Source of the DNA: Oreohelix idahoensis
Taxonomy: Eukaryota > Mollusca > Gastropoda > Stylommatophora > Oreohelicidae
Direction of reading: 5' to 3'
DNA length: 64,000 bases
NCBI GenBank assembly: GCA_024509875.1
Contig: JAMPIV010005016.1
Span: forward strand, 62,001 to 126,000
Shown: piece after piece, positions 9,980 through 20,296 of the stretch
How the letters are laid out: the number at the start of each line of letters is the position of its first letter
Position numbering within the stretch: the first letter of the stretch is position 1
Translations under genes and position numbers: made by a program
The notes under the pieces: model-generated
Databases searched by the model: none
The model's input: the letters and a program-made list of their open reading frames with translations, nothing else
Told to the model about the DNA's origin: nothing

Positions 9980-12900
9980 TTAAGCAGAATCCTGTGGGCA
10001 TCGAGACAATATGTCTGCCATCACATTATTCGAACCTCGAATAGCTTGTATAGAAAAGTGGAAAGGTTGTAGCGAAATGGCATAACGAGTGGATCTTGAA
10101 CTCTTCAAGTCCTTGTTCTGTATAGCTGTGAGAGCTTTTTGATCAGTCTCTACTATAAAATGTGCGCCAAGAAGGAATCTTTGAAGCTTCATAATCGCCC
10201 AGACCATTGCTAACAATTCACGGTCTAGGACAGAATAGTTCCGTTCTGCCGCAGTCAATTTCCTAGAGACATACATCACTGGATGCAAAGTTTCAGAATA
10301 CTCTTGCATCAATGCGGCCCCAATCCCTGTCGATGAGGCGTCGCTGCGAAGAATAAAAGGCTTATCTGAATTGGGTAGTCGCAAGATAGGGGCAGATGAA
10401 AATAACAGCTTAATTTTCTCTAAAGAAGTCTGGCATTCTGGGGACCAGTGTACTACGTTAGGCGATCCCTTCTTCAATAGACTAGAAAGAGGTGCAGTGA
10501 TCGATGATAGGTGTGGAATGAATCTTCCATAAAATTGAATTAGACCTAGTAGATTACGAACCAGTTTTTTTGTCTTAGGAGTAGTGATATTGAGGATCTT
10601 CGAAGTATTATGGTCCTCAGTCTGCAAGAGCCCATGACCAACACGGTGGCCCAAAAAAAAGAGATGTTGCTGAACCCAACATGGGCTTTAGACGGTTTAG
10701 CCGTCAAATTTTGGGACCGGAGTGTAGACAAAAGTTCAGAAAGACCTTTAAAGTGATCATCCCAAGAATTACTAAAAAGGCAAATATCGTCGAGATACGC
10801 AGTAACATCTGGACGATGAGAAAGAATTTGACGCATCATGCGTACAAAAGTAGCCGGGGCGTTGACGAGCCCGAAAGGCATAAAGTTCCATTGGAACAAA
10901 CCCCGCGGTGTTGAAAAGGCAGTAAGAGGTTTGGCGCGTTCAGTAAGTGGGACTTGCCAGTATCCGTTGGACAAGTCGAGTTTAGTAAAGAAGAGTGAAT
11001 TAGAAAGTTTGATGAGCAGATCTTCCAACAAAGGCATTGGTTCTGCATCAAACGTAGTCACTTGATTCAATTTGCGATAGTCGACACAAAGATGTATGTT
11101 ATTGTCTTTTTTTCTGACAATAACCATAGAAGGGGAGTATGCCGAAGTAGATGGTTCAATTATATTTAAATGTAACATTTCATCTAATTCTTTTTCAACT
11201 TGAGTTTGAAAGTGTAATGGAATTGGGTAAGGTCTAACTCTAATAGGGTTATAATCAGTGAGTATAATGTCATGAGTAATGACCGATGTTTGACCAGGAA
11301 TGTCGGTAAGGACGTCCTGAAAAGTCTGCAATAAAGAAGAGACTTGCTGCTGTCTTTCTAAAGGTAACTCCGAAGAAACAGTCACATTTTCCCATGATTC
11401 TGTTGGATGTAAAGGAATAACAGGAAGAGGGAGATTTACATCGGAGAAAGTAGCCTCTTCCTCCTGAATAACAGACAAAGATTATATTGATTATGACGAA
11501 CTGGAGGATCGTCGGTCGCCTGAAAAACAGACTGTAGATAGTATGGACGGGGAAACACACTGCTTAGAGACCCGTCAATGTGGAGCATGGCCATTACTTG
11601 AGACATAGAGTCTGACACAAATTGTGTGCCATGATCAGATAAGATTTGTTTGGGAAAACCCAGACACGAGAAAATTAGCCAAAGAGCATCTGCTACATCA
11701 GCAGAAGAAATGTTCTTAAGAGGTATAGCCTCTGGCCAACGCGTACACATATCGATACTTGTAAGGATGTATTGGTGTCCTCTGGCAGACTTGACTTTAA
11801 AAGGACCAATAAAGTCAATTGCCATTTTCTAAAAAGGACGAATAGGAATATCTGCAGCTTGGATAGGTGCTGCATGGCGTGGACATCGTGACTTAACCTC
11901 CTGACATATTTTGCAGGAGCGACAATAAATAGTTATATCTCTATTTACGCCCGGCCAAAAGAAGGAAGAAAGAACTCTAGATGTAGTACAGGAAAATCCC
12001 ATATGTCCTGCACACTGAGAGTCGTGGGCATGTTGTAAGATCCGAACTCTCATGTCAGTAGGTACTAGAATTTGCGAGCGTATGGACGAAGTAGAACCCC
12101 GTACCATTCGAACTAGTACTCCATTCTTAATTAAGAACCAATATTTAAGGTTTGTGTCACAGTTTGCATTATCTTGTTTAACTAGCAGAAATTTTTTTTT
12201 GCAATAATGTATCCTTTTGCTGAAGTTTGATAAAAGACTCCTGTGAGATAATAGAGTGAGGATCATGATTATGTACTTCCCTAATTTCAGCAGGTGGAAT
12301 CTGTAAAAGATCTTGAGCTTGTGCTCTAGTTGTGACTGCATAGGCAGCATGAATGTTTTGCTCTTCCCAGGTAGCAATCTGTTGTGAAGTACAATCCTTA
12401 ACCCCATGTATACGTCCGACGATAAGGTCTGCAATAGGATTCGGGAGCATACATGCATGGATATGTCCCGTAAAAAAGGGAGTAGCTATGTGGACAATAG
12501 CAGTTGGATATGTGTCAATTGTCCCACCAAACATGCCATCATTTCACTACATCACCAGTGGTGCAAGAAGGATGTATTAGAGACTGGTTAATCCCAACAG
12601 TCGTGCATCCAGAATCAAAGAGAACTGAGACTGGCTTATTATTCAGAAATCCCTTGTGTAGGGTAAGAGACCTTCTTCCGTCATGCGCAGCTAAGGCAGG
12701 AAGAGTGGGTAGAGGATGACCGCAACTCAAGGTAGTCACCGCTGTAGGCTGGAACAGAGTTGTGCACTCCGGGCACTGAGATGCTCTCTCGAAATCGAAA
12801 GCAACGCAAGCAGTAGCATTAGAAACACTATTATCATTATTACCTTGATTATCAATAGCCTGGGGCTCCTGTTGAGCAGAGTTAGCATGGCGATGCGATC

Positions 12901-14296
12901 TATCATTTGGAGATCTACCGTCATATCGCGATCTATCGCGACTATTATCTCTATTGGAAGCATTGTTGTTTGCTCTATTGAAACTATTGTTCTGATTTGA
13001 TCCCCAGTTAGCATAGTTGCGATTACTATTTCCCCTTTGATCAAAATATCTATTAGATGGATTTTGTTGTCTCCGAGAAAAATTATTGTAATGTTGATAA
13101 TCTCTAGTGTAGTTACCCCTTCCAAAATTTCAATAATTGTTGGAACCAAAATGTTGAGGTCCGTTAAATTGTCTCCAGTTTCTTGGAGAGGGAGAATTAC
13201 TACGTGATGGACCTTCTTGGTACTGTCTAAAATCACGATTATCTCTCCTACCAAAATTGTGTTCAGCACTTTGTGATCTATGGCGCAAATTAGGAGCATA
13301 TGGTATTGCTGAAGCCACGGGTAAACCCTCTCTCACTTGAGAGTGGCTAACAGTCACATTTGGGTGTGCCGTGACGTATTGACAACAGTATTGTTCCACA
13401 TCTTTCAAGTTTGTAGGCTTTCGCTCATGTGAGAAGGAAAGAAAAGACTCATTCACTGATGACATGACTTTGTCACGAAGCAATAAGTCCATAAGGGCTT
13501 CATATGTGTGTTCAGTTTTTGAAAGTTCAATCCAACGTGAGAACGTAAGACGTATATTTGCTATAAACTCTGAAAAATCTTCCCCAGTCTTCGGTAACAG
13601 AGTCTTAAAGCGCAGACGATAACCGTCTTCATTAAATTGGTATTTCTTTAACAAGGCAGCCCTGGCAGTATCATAGTTATTTTTGTCAGGCCCCTCCAAC
13701 CTACTTACAACATTCATAGCTTCACCAGCAAGTAGTTTCATAAGTCGTGCACAATATTCCGACTTGTCTATTTTCTGAGATTCACATGTAAGTTCAAATC
13801 TATTTAGGTAAAATAAGATATCGTCGGAGGTAGGTTTAAATTGAGGTAATCTAAGTTTATAAGAATTAGCATTTGTCTTATGAGAAGTTGTTTGAGTATT
13901 TGTAGGATTTTGTGTATTAATATCATTCATTACCTTCATTTTTTCCAGCTCAATGGATAACAACTTTTGCTCATGGAGCCTAACGTTTTCTTCAGCTTGC
14001 AACTGAAGTTTCCTTTCTTCAGTTTGTATTTGCATTTGCTGTTGAAGTTTTTTCTCTTCCATTTCCATTTGTTTTTGAAGTTTCTCCGCCTCTAATTTTT
14101 GTTTTTCAGCCTCCAGTTTTTGTTTTTCAATTTCCATTTGAAATTTCTTATCTTCAGCCTCCAATTGAAGTTTCTTCTCCTCCAGCTTCTGAGCCTTGTC
14201 ATATTCGAGAAGTGCAAATTCTTTTACTTCGTCCTGAGTCATACCAAGGGATTTCCCTTGTTTAATGAAATAGTCTAAACTAGACATTATGTCCAA
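9980..14296 (-). pseudogene. Broken Gag-Pol of element 2
   Basis: Homologous along its length to the element 1 polyprotein. Gag (MDIMSSLDYFIKQGKSL start at 14296) is open for 388 residues to a TGA at 13130-13132. The same frame then continues through an Arg/Asn-rich stretch, the CX2CX13CXH motif and protease FDSG to about 12539. Further lesions: a frameshift/stop near 12535, a frameshift at a T run near 12190, an amber codon at 11829-11831 just before MAIDFIGPF, and a deletion near 11550 that removes the integrase glutamate and the GPY/F module and joins to sequence just before RT. More frameshifts lie near 11480 and at an A run near 10655. RT still shows AYLDD, and RNase H (9980-10654) still has SDASSTG. 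It cannot make a working integrase. Confidence 0.9.
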
Positions 14297-15438
14297 TTTT
14301 ATAAGATAGGTAACTTATGTAGATATACCTGAGAAGCTCACTTTTTTCCAACTTAGTGTGTTGCAAGTCCTTGCTTAAGAACTTGTATAATTACTTTCTC
14401 CGAAGACAAAATATAAACCCCAAATGACTACGTTCGCAGAATCAACTAAACAAGAAAGCAAACTAAAGAAAAAATATTGCAAAGAATGCAATGACACTGC
14501 GAATAGAATGATCAGACAAATAACAACACAGTCTATAAACAAAAAATTTGTATAGAAATAAAAGATAGAAAGGAGAGGGAGACACCTACGAACAAATTAA
14601 TAAAAAAACTAAGGCACAGAGAAAATACTACGATAACAACAATAAGACAGTTCGTCACACCTACACAATGATGTCACAGATTTCCAAACACAGAGGACTG
14701 AAATGCATCAGCAAAAAGAATTCGCTGGAATTTCCGCTGCGGGAAATCCGCAAGAATGTCCATACAGAACGCTTACGAAGGCCCTGGGTGAACTGGGATG
14801 TTCCCTTCGTAAGTCACCACTCCAACCTCCCACATAAACATGGAACATATAACATAGAACACGATATAGAATAAATAGTCAAAGCTCTGAGGAAGGCTCG
14901 ATAACACAGAACAGTGGTACAGTTTACAAACAATAAAAGACCACTTATCTTCAAAATAAGGAATTCCCGGCCTCTGCGACAACGACAGTGATGGGCATCG
15001 GGTATCACAATACAGTTCAACATTGGTGGCTACTGGATCTCCTAGCTTCCCATGTCCTTGACATAGGATGACGTTTACTTGAACAGCTTGCACTCAAAAA
15101 CTAGCATTGTTAACACTGTAAATCCGGTTGAACTTGACATCACAACAAACTTCTGTACTTGGTATGGCACCGCAGAGAACTGGCTCACCACTTTATGTTG
15201 CAGTACATTTCTTTGTGGCACAGGAAGACAAAGTTAATATATATGCTGATGAATACAATCAGCCTAGGTCGGGCTTACGGATGGCAGACCGGTGTGTGAG
15301 TGAATGACTGTCAACATACGCGAATGCAAAGGGTTCTGGCATACCTACACAGACTGGAACCACACACCACAGTAAACGTAAGAGTCAGGAAATGTTGAAA
15401 CGACTGGTAACGTTATACACAGTTTATTACCGACACAG
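14297..15438 (-). other. 5' leader of element 2
   Basis: AT-rich leader related to that of element 1 (compare 14440-14790 with 6120-6420: shared phrases around cagaaatcaactaa and caaagaatgc). No ORF in it looks real. The PBS position is about 15420-15438 by analogy, but the sequence (ttattaccgacacag) is not a clear PBS. Confidence 0.5.
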
Positions 15439-16247
15439 TGACGTAGACATCATGGTATAAATAGTTTACAGCATCGGGTGAATAAATCCAAATATCCGTT
15501 AACCGGGACCGCATGCATCACGGTTCATAATAACATAACTTGGGCTGACCTACTCCAAGGTTTTGAATAATCAGTACTATACATAAACAAGCCAGCATAG
15601 TAAATCAAAGGCTTTGAACACAAATGCAGTACAACAATAAGCCATCATAATCCAATGCTTGAGTAATAAATGCAGTACATCAATAATCCATCATAATCCA
15701 AGCTTTGAACAACAAAATGCAGTATAACAATAAGCCCGTGCAATCCAAGGCTTTGTATGACAAATACACCGGGAGAAAAACATTCCCGTAAATCTCTCTA
15801 TCTTCACTTCGATAATATATATATATACTCTGCACTTTATCAAATATTCTCCTTTACAAAAAGAACCCACTGGAACACACTAGCGAGATGAATAGTCACC
15901 ATCCCGAAGCCCTGCCAGGAACGTACTGTCACGAGATTACTGCATCTCAGAACAGCTCAGTAAAAATTACTCATGCGCGGACTAATCGCGTGAGACTATC
16001 GCTCAGCTCAACCGTCTCTCTCCCCAAACTAACACTAAGAATATTCGACAACTTGCTTTATCATATTTTTTTAAAAACAACTAGCAACCACACAGTTGAG
16101 CTGTGTTCAAAAATTATCGAGCAATAAGCCCCCAACTCAAAAAATCATCTCATCACTAAAGCGTGCTAACTAACGTGTGTACAAAAATCCGACCCATACA
16201 TATAAATCTTTAACACCTAACTCCCATTAATAAAACATGACTTAACA
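15439..16247 (-). repeat. 5' LTR of element 2 (about 809 bp)
   Basis: The right end at 16247 is set by the 196-bp match to the 3' LTR remnant. The left edge (tgacgtagac) is inferred from the element 1 boundary. It is followed directly by the 33-mer satellite. Confidence 0.6.
15556..15775. repeat. About 4 copies of a ~50-57 bp repeat inside the element 2 LTR
   Basis: Phrases of the type aaggctttgaacaac / atgcagtacaacaataagcc / catcataatcc recur four times with changes. Tandem blocks in the U3 part of LTRs often carry promoter or enhancer activity; that role is inference here. Confidence 0.65.
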
Positions 16248-16745
16248 AAGTGATGAGTGGCTATACAACCAAAGGAGAACAAGTGATGAGTGGCTATACA
16301 ACCAAAGGAGAACAAGTGATGAGTGTCTATACAACCAAAGGAGAACAAGTGATGAGTGGCTTTACAACCAAAGGAGAACAAGTGATGATTGGCTATACAA
16401 CCAAAGGAGAACAAGTGATGAGTGGCTATACAACCAAAGGAGAACAAGTGATGAGTGGCTATACAACCAAAGGAGAACACGTGATGGGTGGCTATACAAC
16501 CAAAGGAGAACACGTGATGAGTGGCTATACAACCAAATGAGAACAAGTGATGAGTGGCTATACAACCAAAGGAGAACACGTGATGAGTGGCTATGCAACC
16601 AAAGGAGAACAAGTAATGAGTGGCTATACAACCAAAGGAGAACAAGTGCTGAGTGGCTATACAACCAAAGGAGAACAAGGGATGAGTGGCTATACAACCA
16701 AAGGAGAACAAGTGATGAGTGGCTATACAACCAAAGGGAACACAA
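16248..16745. repeat. 33-bp tandem array, homogeneous part (about 15 copies)
   Basis: The unit is gtgatgagtggctatacaac plus 13 more bases (caaaggagaacaa), total 33 bp, with few substitutions. Because 33 is a multiple of 3, long ORFs appear on both strands (an 11-residue period such as MSGYTTKGEQV). They are by-products of the repeat. Confidence 0.95.
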
Positions 16746-17330
16746 TATGAGTGGAAAACGTGTAAAAACTGGCTGTACAGCCAAAGTAGAACATGTGATA
16801 ACTGGCTTACAGCCAAAGTAGAACATGTGATAACTGGCTGTACAGCCAAAGTAGAACATGTGATAACTGGCTTACAGCCAAAGTAGAACATGTAGTAACT
16901 GGCTTACAACCAAAGTAGAACATGTGATAACTGGCTTACAGTCAAAGTAGAACACGTGATAACTGGCTGTACAGCCAAAGGAGAGCATTTGATACCTGGC
17001 TGTACAGTCAGAGGGGGAACAAACGTGATAATTGGCTGTACAGCCAAAGGGAAACATGTGATAACGGACTGTACAGCCAAAGGGGAATATGTAATAACCG
17101 ACTGTACAGCCAAAGAGAAACATGAAATGACAGGCTGTACAGACATAAAAGGAAATTAGTAATGACTGCCTGTGCAGAAAGAAGGAAATTTTGTAAAGAC
17201 TAGCTGTGAAACCAACGGGAACATGTGATTTGGGACTGTATGGCAAAGGGGAACATGTGATGAGTGATTGTATATGCAATAGGAACATGCGATGAGCGTC
17301 TGTTCAGCTGTACAGTCACTGAGAAGGTTA
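16746..17330. repeat. Degenerate continuation of the 33-bp array
   Basis: The unit drifts to forms like aactggctgtacagccaaag...aacatgtgat with length changes (one-base loss in gct[g]tacag) and increasing substitutions toward the right. About 17 decayed copies can be followed before the period changes. Confidence 0.85.
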
Positions 17331-18768
17331 AGTTGCTGAGTCAGTCAGAGTACTTGTATACGAAGACATAGCTGTTCAATCAGAGTAAATAAAGACATGA
17401 CTGTTCAGTCACTGAATAAAGATACAGCTGTTCATTCAGAGTGAATGAAGACACAGCTGTTTTGTCAGAGTGTATGAAGATATAGCTGTAGGTTAGAGTG
17501 AGTGAAGATATAGCTGTAGGTCAGAGTGAGTAAAGATATAGCTGTAGGTTAGAGTGAGTAAAGATATAGCTGTAGGTCAGAGTGAGTGAAGATATCGCTG
17601 TAGGTTAGAGTGAGTGAAGATATAGCTGTAGGTTAGAGTGAGTGAAGATATAGCTGTAGGTTAGAGTGAGTGAAGATATAGCTGTAGGTTAGAGTCAGTG
17701 AAGATATAGCTGTAGGTTAGAGTGAGTGAAGATATAGCTGTAGGTTAGAGTGAGTGAAGATATAGCTGTAGGTTAGAGTGAGTGAAGATATAGCTGTATG
17801 TTAGAGTGAGTGAAGATATAGCTGTATGTTAGAGTGAGTGAAGATACAGCTGTAGGTTAGAGTGAGTGAAGATATAGCTGTATGTTAGAGTGAGTGAAGA
17901 TATAGCTGTAGGTTAGAGTGAGTGAAGATATAGCTGTATGTTAGAGTGAGTGAAGATATAGCTGTATGTTAGAGTGAGTGAAGATATAGCTGTAGGTTAG
18001 AGTGAGTGAAGATACAGCTGTAGGTTAGAGTGAGTGAAGATATAGCTGTAGGTTAGAGTGAGTGAAGATATAGCTGTAGGTTAGAGTGAGTGAAGATATA
18101 GCTGTAGGTTAGAGTGAGTGAAGATACAGCTGTAGGTTAGAATGAGTGAAGATATAGCTGTAGGTTAGAGTGAGTGAAGATATAGCTGTAGGTTAGAGTG
18201 AGTGAAGATATAGCTGTAGGTTAGAGTGAGTGAAGATACAGCTGTAGGTTAGAGTGAGTGAAGATATAGCTGTAGGTTAGAGTGAGTGAAGATATAGCTG
18301 TAGGTTAGAGTGAGTGAAGATTTAGCTGTAGGTTAGAGTGAGTGAAGATATAGCTGTAGGTTAGAGTGAGTGAAGATATAGCTGTAGGTTAGAGTGAGTG
18401 AAGATATAGCTGTAGGTTAGAGTGAGTGAAGATATAGCTGTAGGTTAGAGTGAGTGAAGATATAGCTGTAGGTTAGAGTGAGTGAAGATATAGCTGTAGG
18501 TTAGAGTGAGTGAAGATACAGCTGTAGGTTAGAGTGAGTGAAGATATAGCTGTAGGTTAGAGTGAGTGAAGATATAGCTGTATGTTAGAGTGAGTGAAGA
18601 TATAGCTGTATGTTAGAGTGAGTGAAGATATAGCTGTATGTTAGAGTGAGTGAAGATATAGCTGTATGTTAGAGTGAGTGAAGATATAGCTGTATGTTAG
18701 AGTGAGTGAAGATATAGCTGTAGGTTAGAGTGAGTGAAGATATAGCTGTAGGTTAGAGTGAGTGAAAG
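17331..18768. repeat. 28-bp tandem array (about 47 regular copies)
   Basis: The regular unit is ttagagtgagtgaagatata followed by gctgtagg (28 bp), very uniform from about 17470 to 18768. Recurrent variants are tatg for tagg, and ataca for atata. The irregular segment 17331-17470 (ttcagtcactgaataaagatacagctg...) is transitional between the 33-mer and 28-mer arrays. Confidence 0.95.
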
Positions 18769-18825
18769 AATAACTTTTCAATCAGGAAATCGAGTCGGTT
18801 TATTGTAGGTCAAGTGAAAAAAGGG

Positions 18826-19130
18826 TCGGCGTGGTTAAGAGGTATGGCGTCCACCTCGAATTCTAGAGGTACCGGGTTCGATTCCCAGTTGAGGAAATGT
18901 AATTTATGGACATTTATTCTCAGAACCAGTGGTCCTAATGATGTCATACTCCCCCCCCCCCCCAACCCCCCCCCCCAGTCTCCTGGGTACCTAGCCTTGT
19001 CGGATAAGGGCGAAAAACTAGGAGGTTTCGTGTGCAAGTTGCGCAAGTTAAAAATCCCATGGCAGTTGGAAATCGTAAAGAGTAGGCCTATCAGGCCGCT
19101 GCCCTGGCAAAATTTAAAAATTAGAAACCT
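18826..19130 (+). mobile_element. tRNA-derived SINE
   Basis: The head resembles a tRNA gene: an A-box-like tggttaagaggtatgg and a B-box-like gggttcgattcccag about 45 bp later. They are followed by a non-tRNA body containing a C-rich run (18950-18976) and the words cctgggtaccta. The 3' end and target duplication were not found, so the right limit is approximate. It does not fold as a complete tRNA, so I do not call a tRNA gene. Confidence 0.5.
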
Positions 19131-19379
19131 ACCCACCACAAAAGTATTTATAGGATGCGTGATTCCTCTTTACACACATTGGGATTCTCGCCGGTGCTAA
19201 GGATTTTGTGCACTGTGCTGAGATCCTCCTTGTGTGATCTAAGGGAGGAGATCGGAGCACTGATAGAGTTGTCATTGTGCAATGAAGATAGTCCTTAAAA
19301 ACCAAAGAGAAAAAAAACGACCAACTGACGTCATTCATGTCAATCTCGATGAGCTCATGTCATATCCCATTTATTTTGT

Positions 19380-19625
19380 TTTATTAATGTCACGTAGCGT
19401 GTATTACAAATGTCATATAATTGACATCACCAATTATAAAAAGATTCTTGAAATGTTTTATTTCACAATTGTCAGTAACTTTATGTAACATGATAATTAC
19501 TATGTACCACAATATCCCACATACTGTATCACAAGTATCACATAACGTGTTACAAAAGTAACATGTTGTTTCGCAAATGTCATGTATTATGTGTTGCAGA
19601 TGTCATGTATTATTTGTCGCTGATG
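19380..19625. repeat. Degenerate tandem repeat of the type ATGTCATGTATTATGTGTTGC
   Basis: Words such as aatgtcatataattgacatc, agtatcacataacgtg and gatgtcatgtattatttg recur with a loose period of about 22-25 bp. Similar words flank the right side of the LINE and 47-mer array at 24230-24425. Confidence 0.6.
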
Positions 19626-20296
19626 TCAGATATTATGATCTAGAATACGCAGATGACATTGCACTATACGTACACTCACATCAACACATTCAAGACAAAA
19701 CAGAGATACTGAATACACACAGCAAACAGGTGGGACTAAACATTAATTTCAAGAAGACAGAAGTCATAACATTCAATGTAAGAAATCCTACACCTATATA
19801 TGTAAGGGACCAAAAGCTAGAAAATACAAACACATTCACACACTTAGGAAGCACAGTAACACAAGATGGTGGAACAAGCAAAGACATCAGTAGCCGAATG
19901 AATAAAATCAGAACAGCTTTGTTAACCTAAACAACATCTGGAAATCCTCCCAGTACAGTAGATACACTAAATTAAAAATATATGAGAGCTGCAAAATTTC
20001 TGTATGGTGCAGAATGCTGGAGAGGAACAGAGAAGGAAATGTTCAAATTATCCTCTTTCCACACAACCTGCGGAAGGCAAATTCTTCGAATTTTCTGGCC
20101 GAACACCATCACCAACCAAGAACCGCTAACTCAGAGCTACCAAGAGGACATGCGCACCATCATAGCATGTAGACGATGGAATTGGGTTGCCCACATCCTC
20201 AGAAGAGACCCTGACACCATCAGCAGATCTGCCATGCTATGGACTCCTGAAGAAAAGCGAAAGCAAGAACGGCCAAAAGCCACTTAGCAAAGAACT
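19625..20296 (+). pseudogene. LINE reverse transcriptase C-terminal part (left of 47-mer array)
   Basis: Translation gives the RT active-site context LEYADDIALY, then NINFKKTEVITFNV, the YGAECW block and KLSSFHTTC..ILRIFWPNT, ending in KRKQERPKAT and RTVEAE. This is the RT palm-to-thumb tail of a non-LTR retrotransposon. It is 5' truncated just before YADD and broken by stops and frameshifts (for example at 19928 and 20285). The same family recurs at 33820-34553 and 38627-38940 (minus strand) and at 29339-29550. The coding sequence runs directly into the 47-mer array and resumes at 24111. Confidence 0.85.

Larger units (their letters stand above)
8490..16247 (-). mobile_element. Ty3/gypsy (Gmr1-like order) element 2, defective
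   Basis: Its right LTR ends at 16247 (...cttaaca). The last 196 bp of that LTR recur at 8490-8685 with about two differences. The left copy is cut at 8490 by element 1, so the rest of element 2's 3' LTR should lie left of the window. The interior encodes the same domains in the same order as element 1 but is broken by stops, frameshifts and a deletion across the integrase. Confidence 0.8.

Noticed and set aside
16217..17288. ORFs with 11-residue repeats on both strands (MSGYTTKGEQV / FGCIATHHLFS)
   Set aside because: The unit is 33 bp, a multiple of three, so frames stay open by chance on both strands at once.
18826..18900. Genuine tRNA gene
   Set aside because: A- and B-box-like words are present, but the sequence does not close as a cloverleaf and continues into a SINE body. 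The same holds for the heads at 30815, 36546 and 55116.
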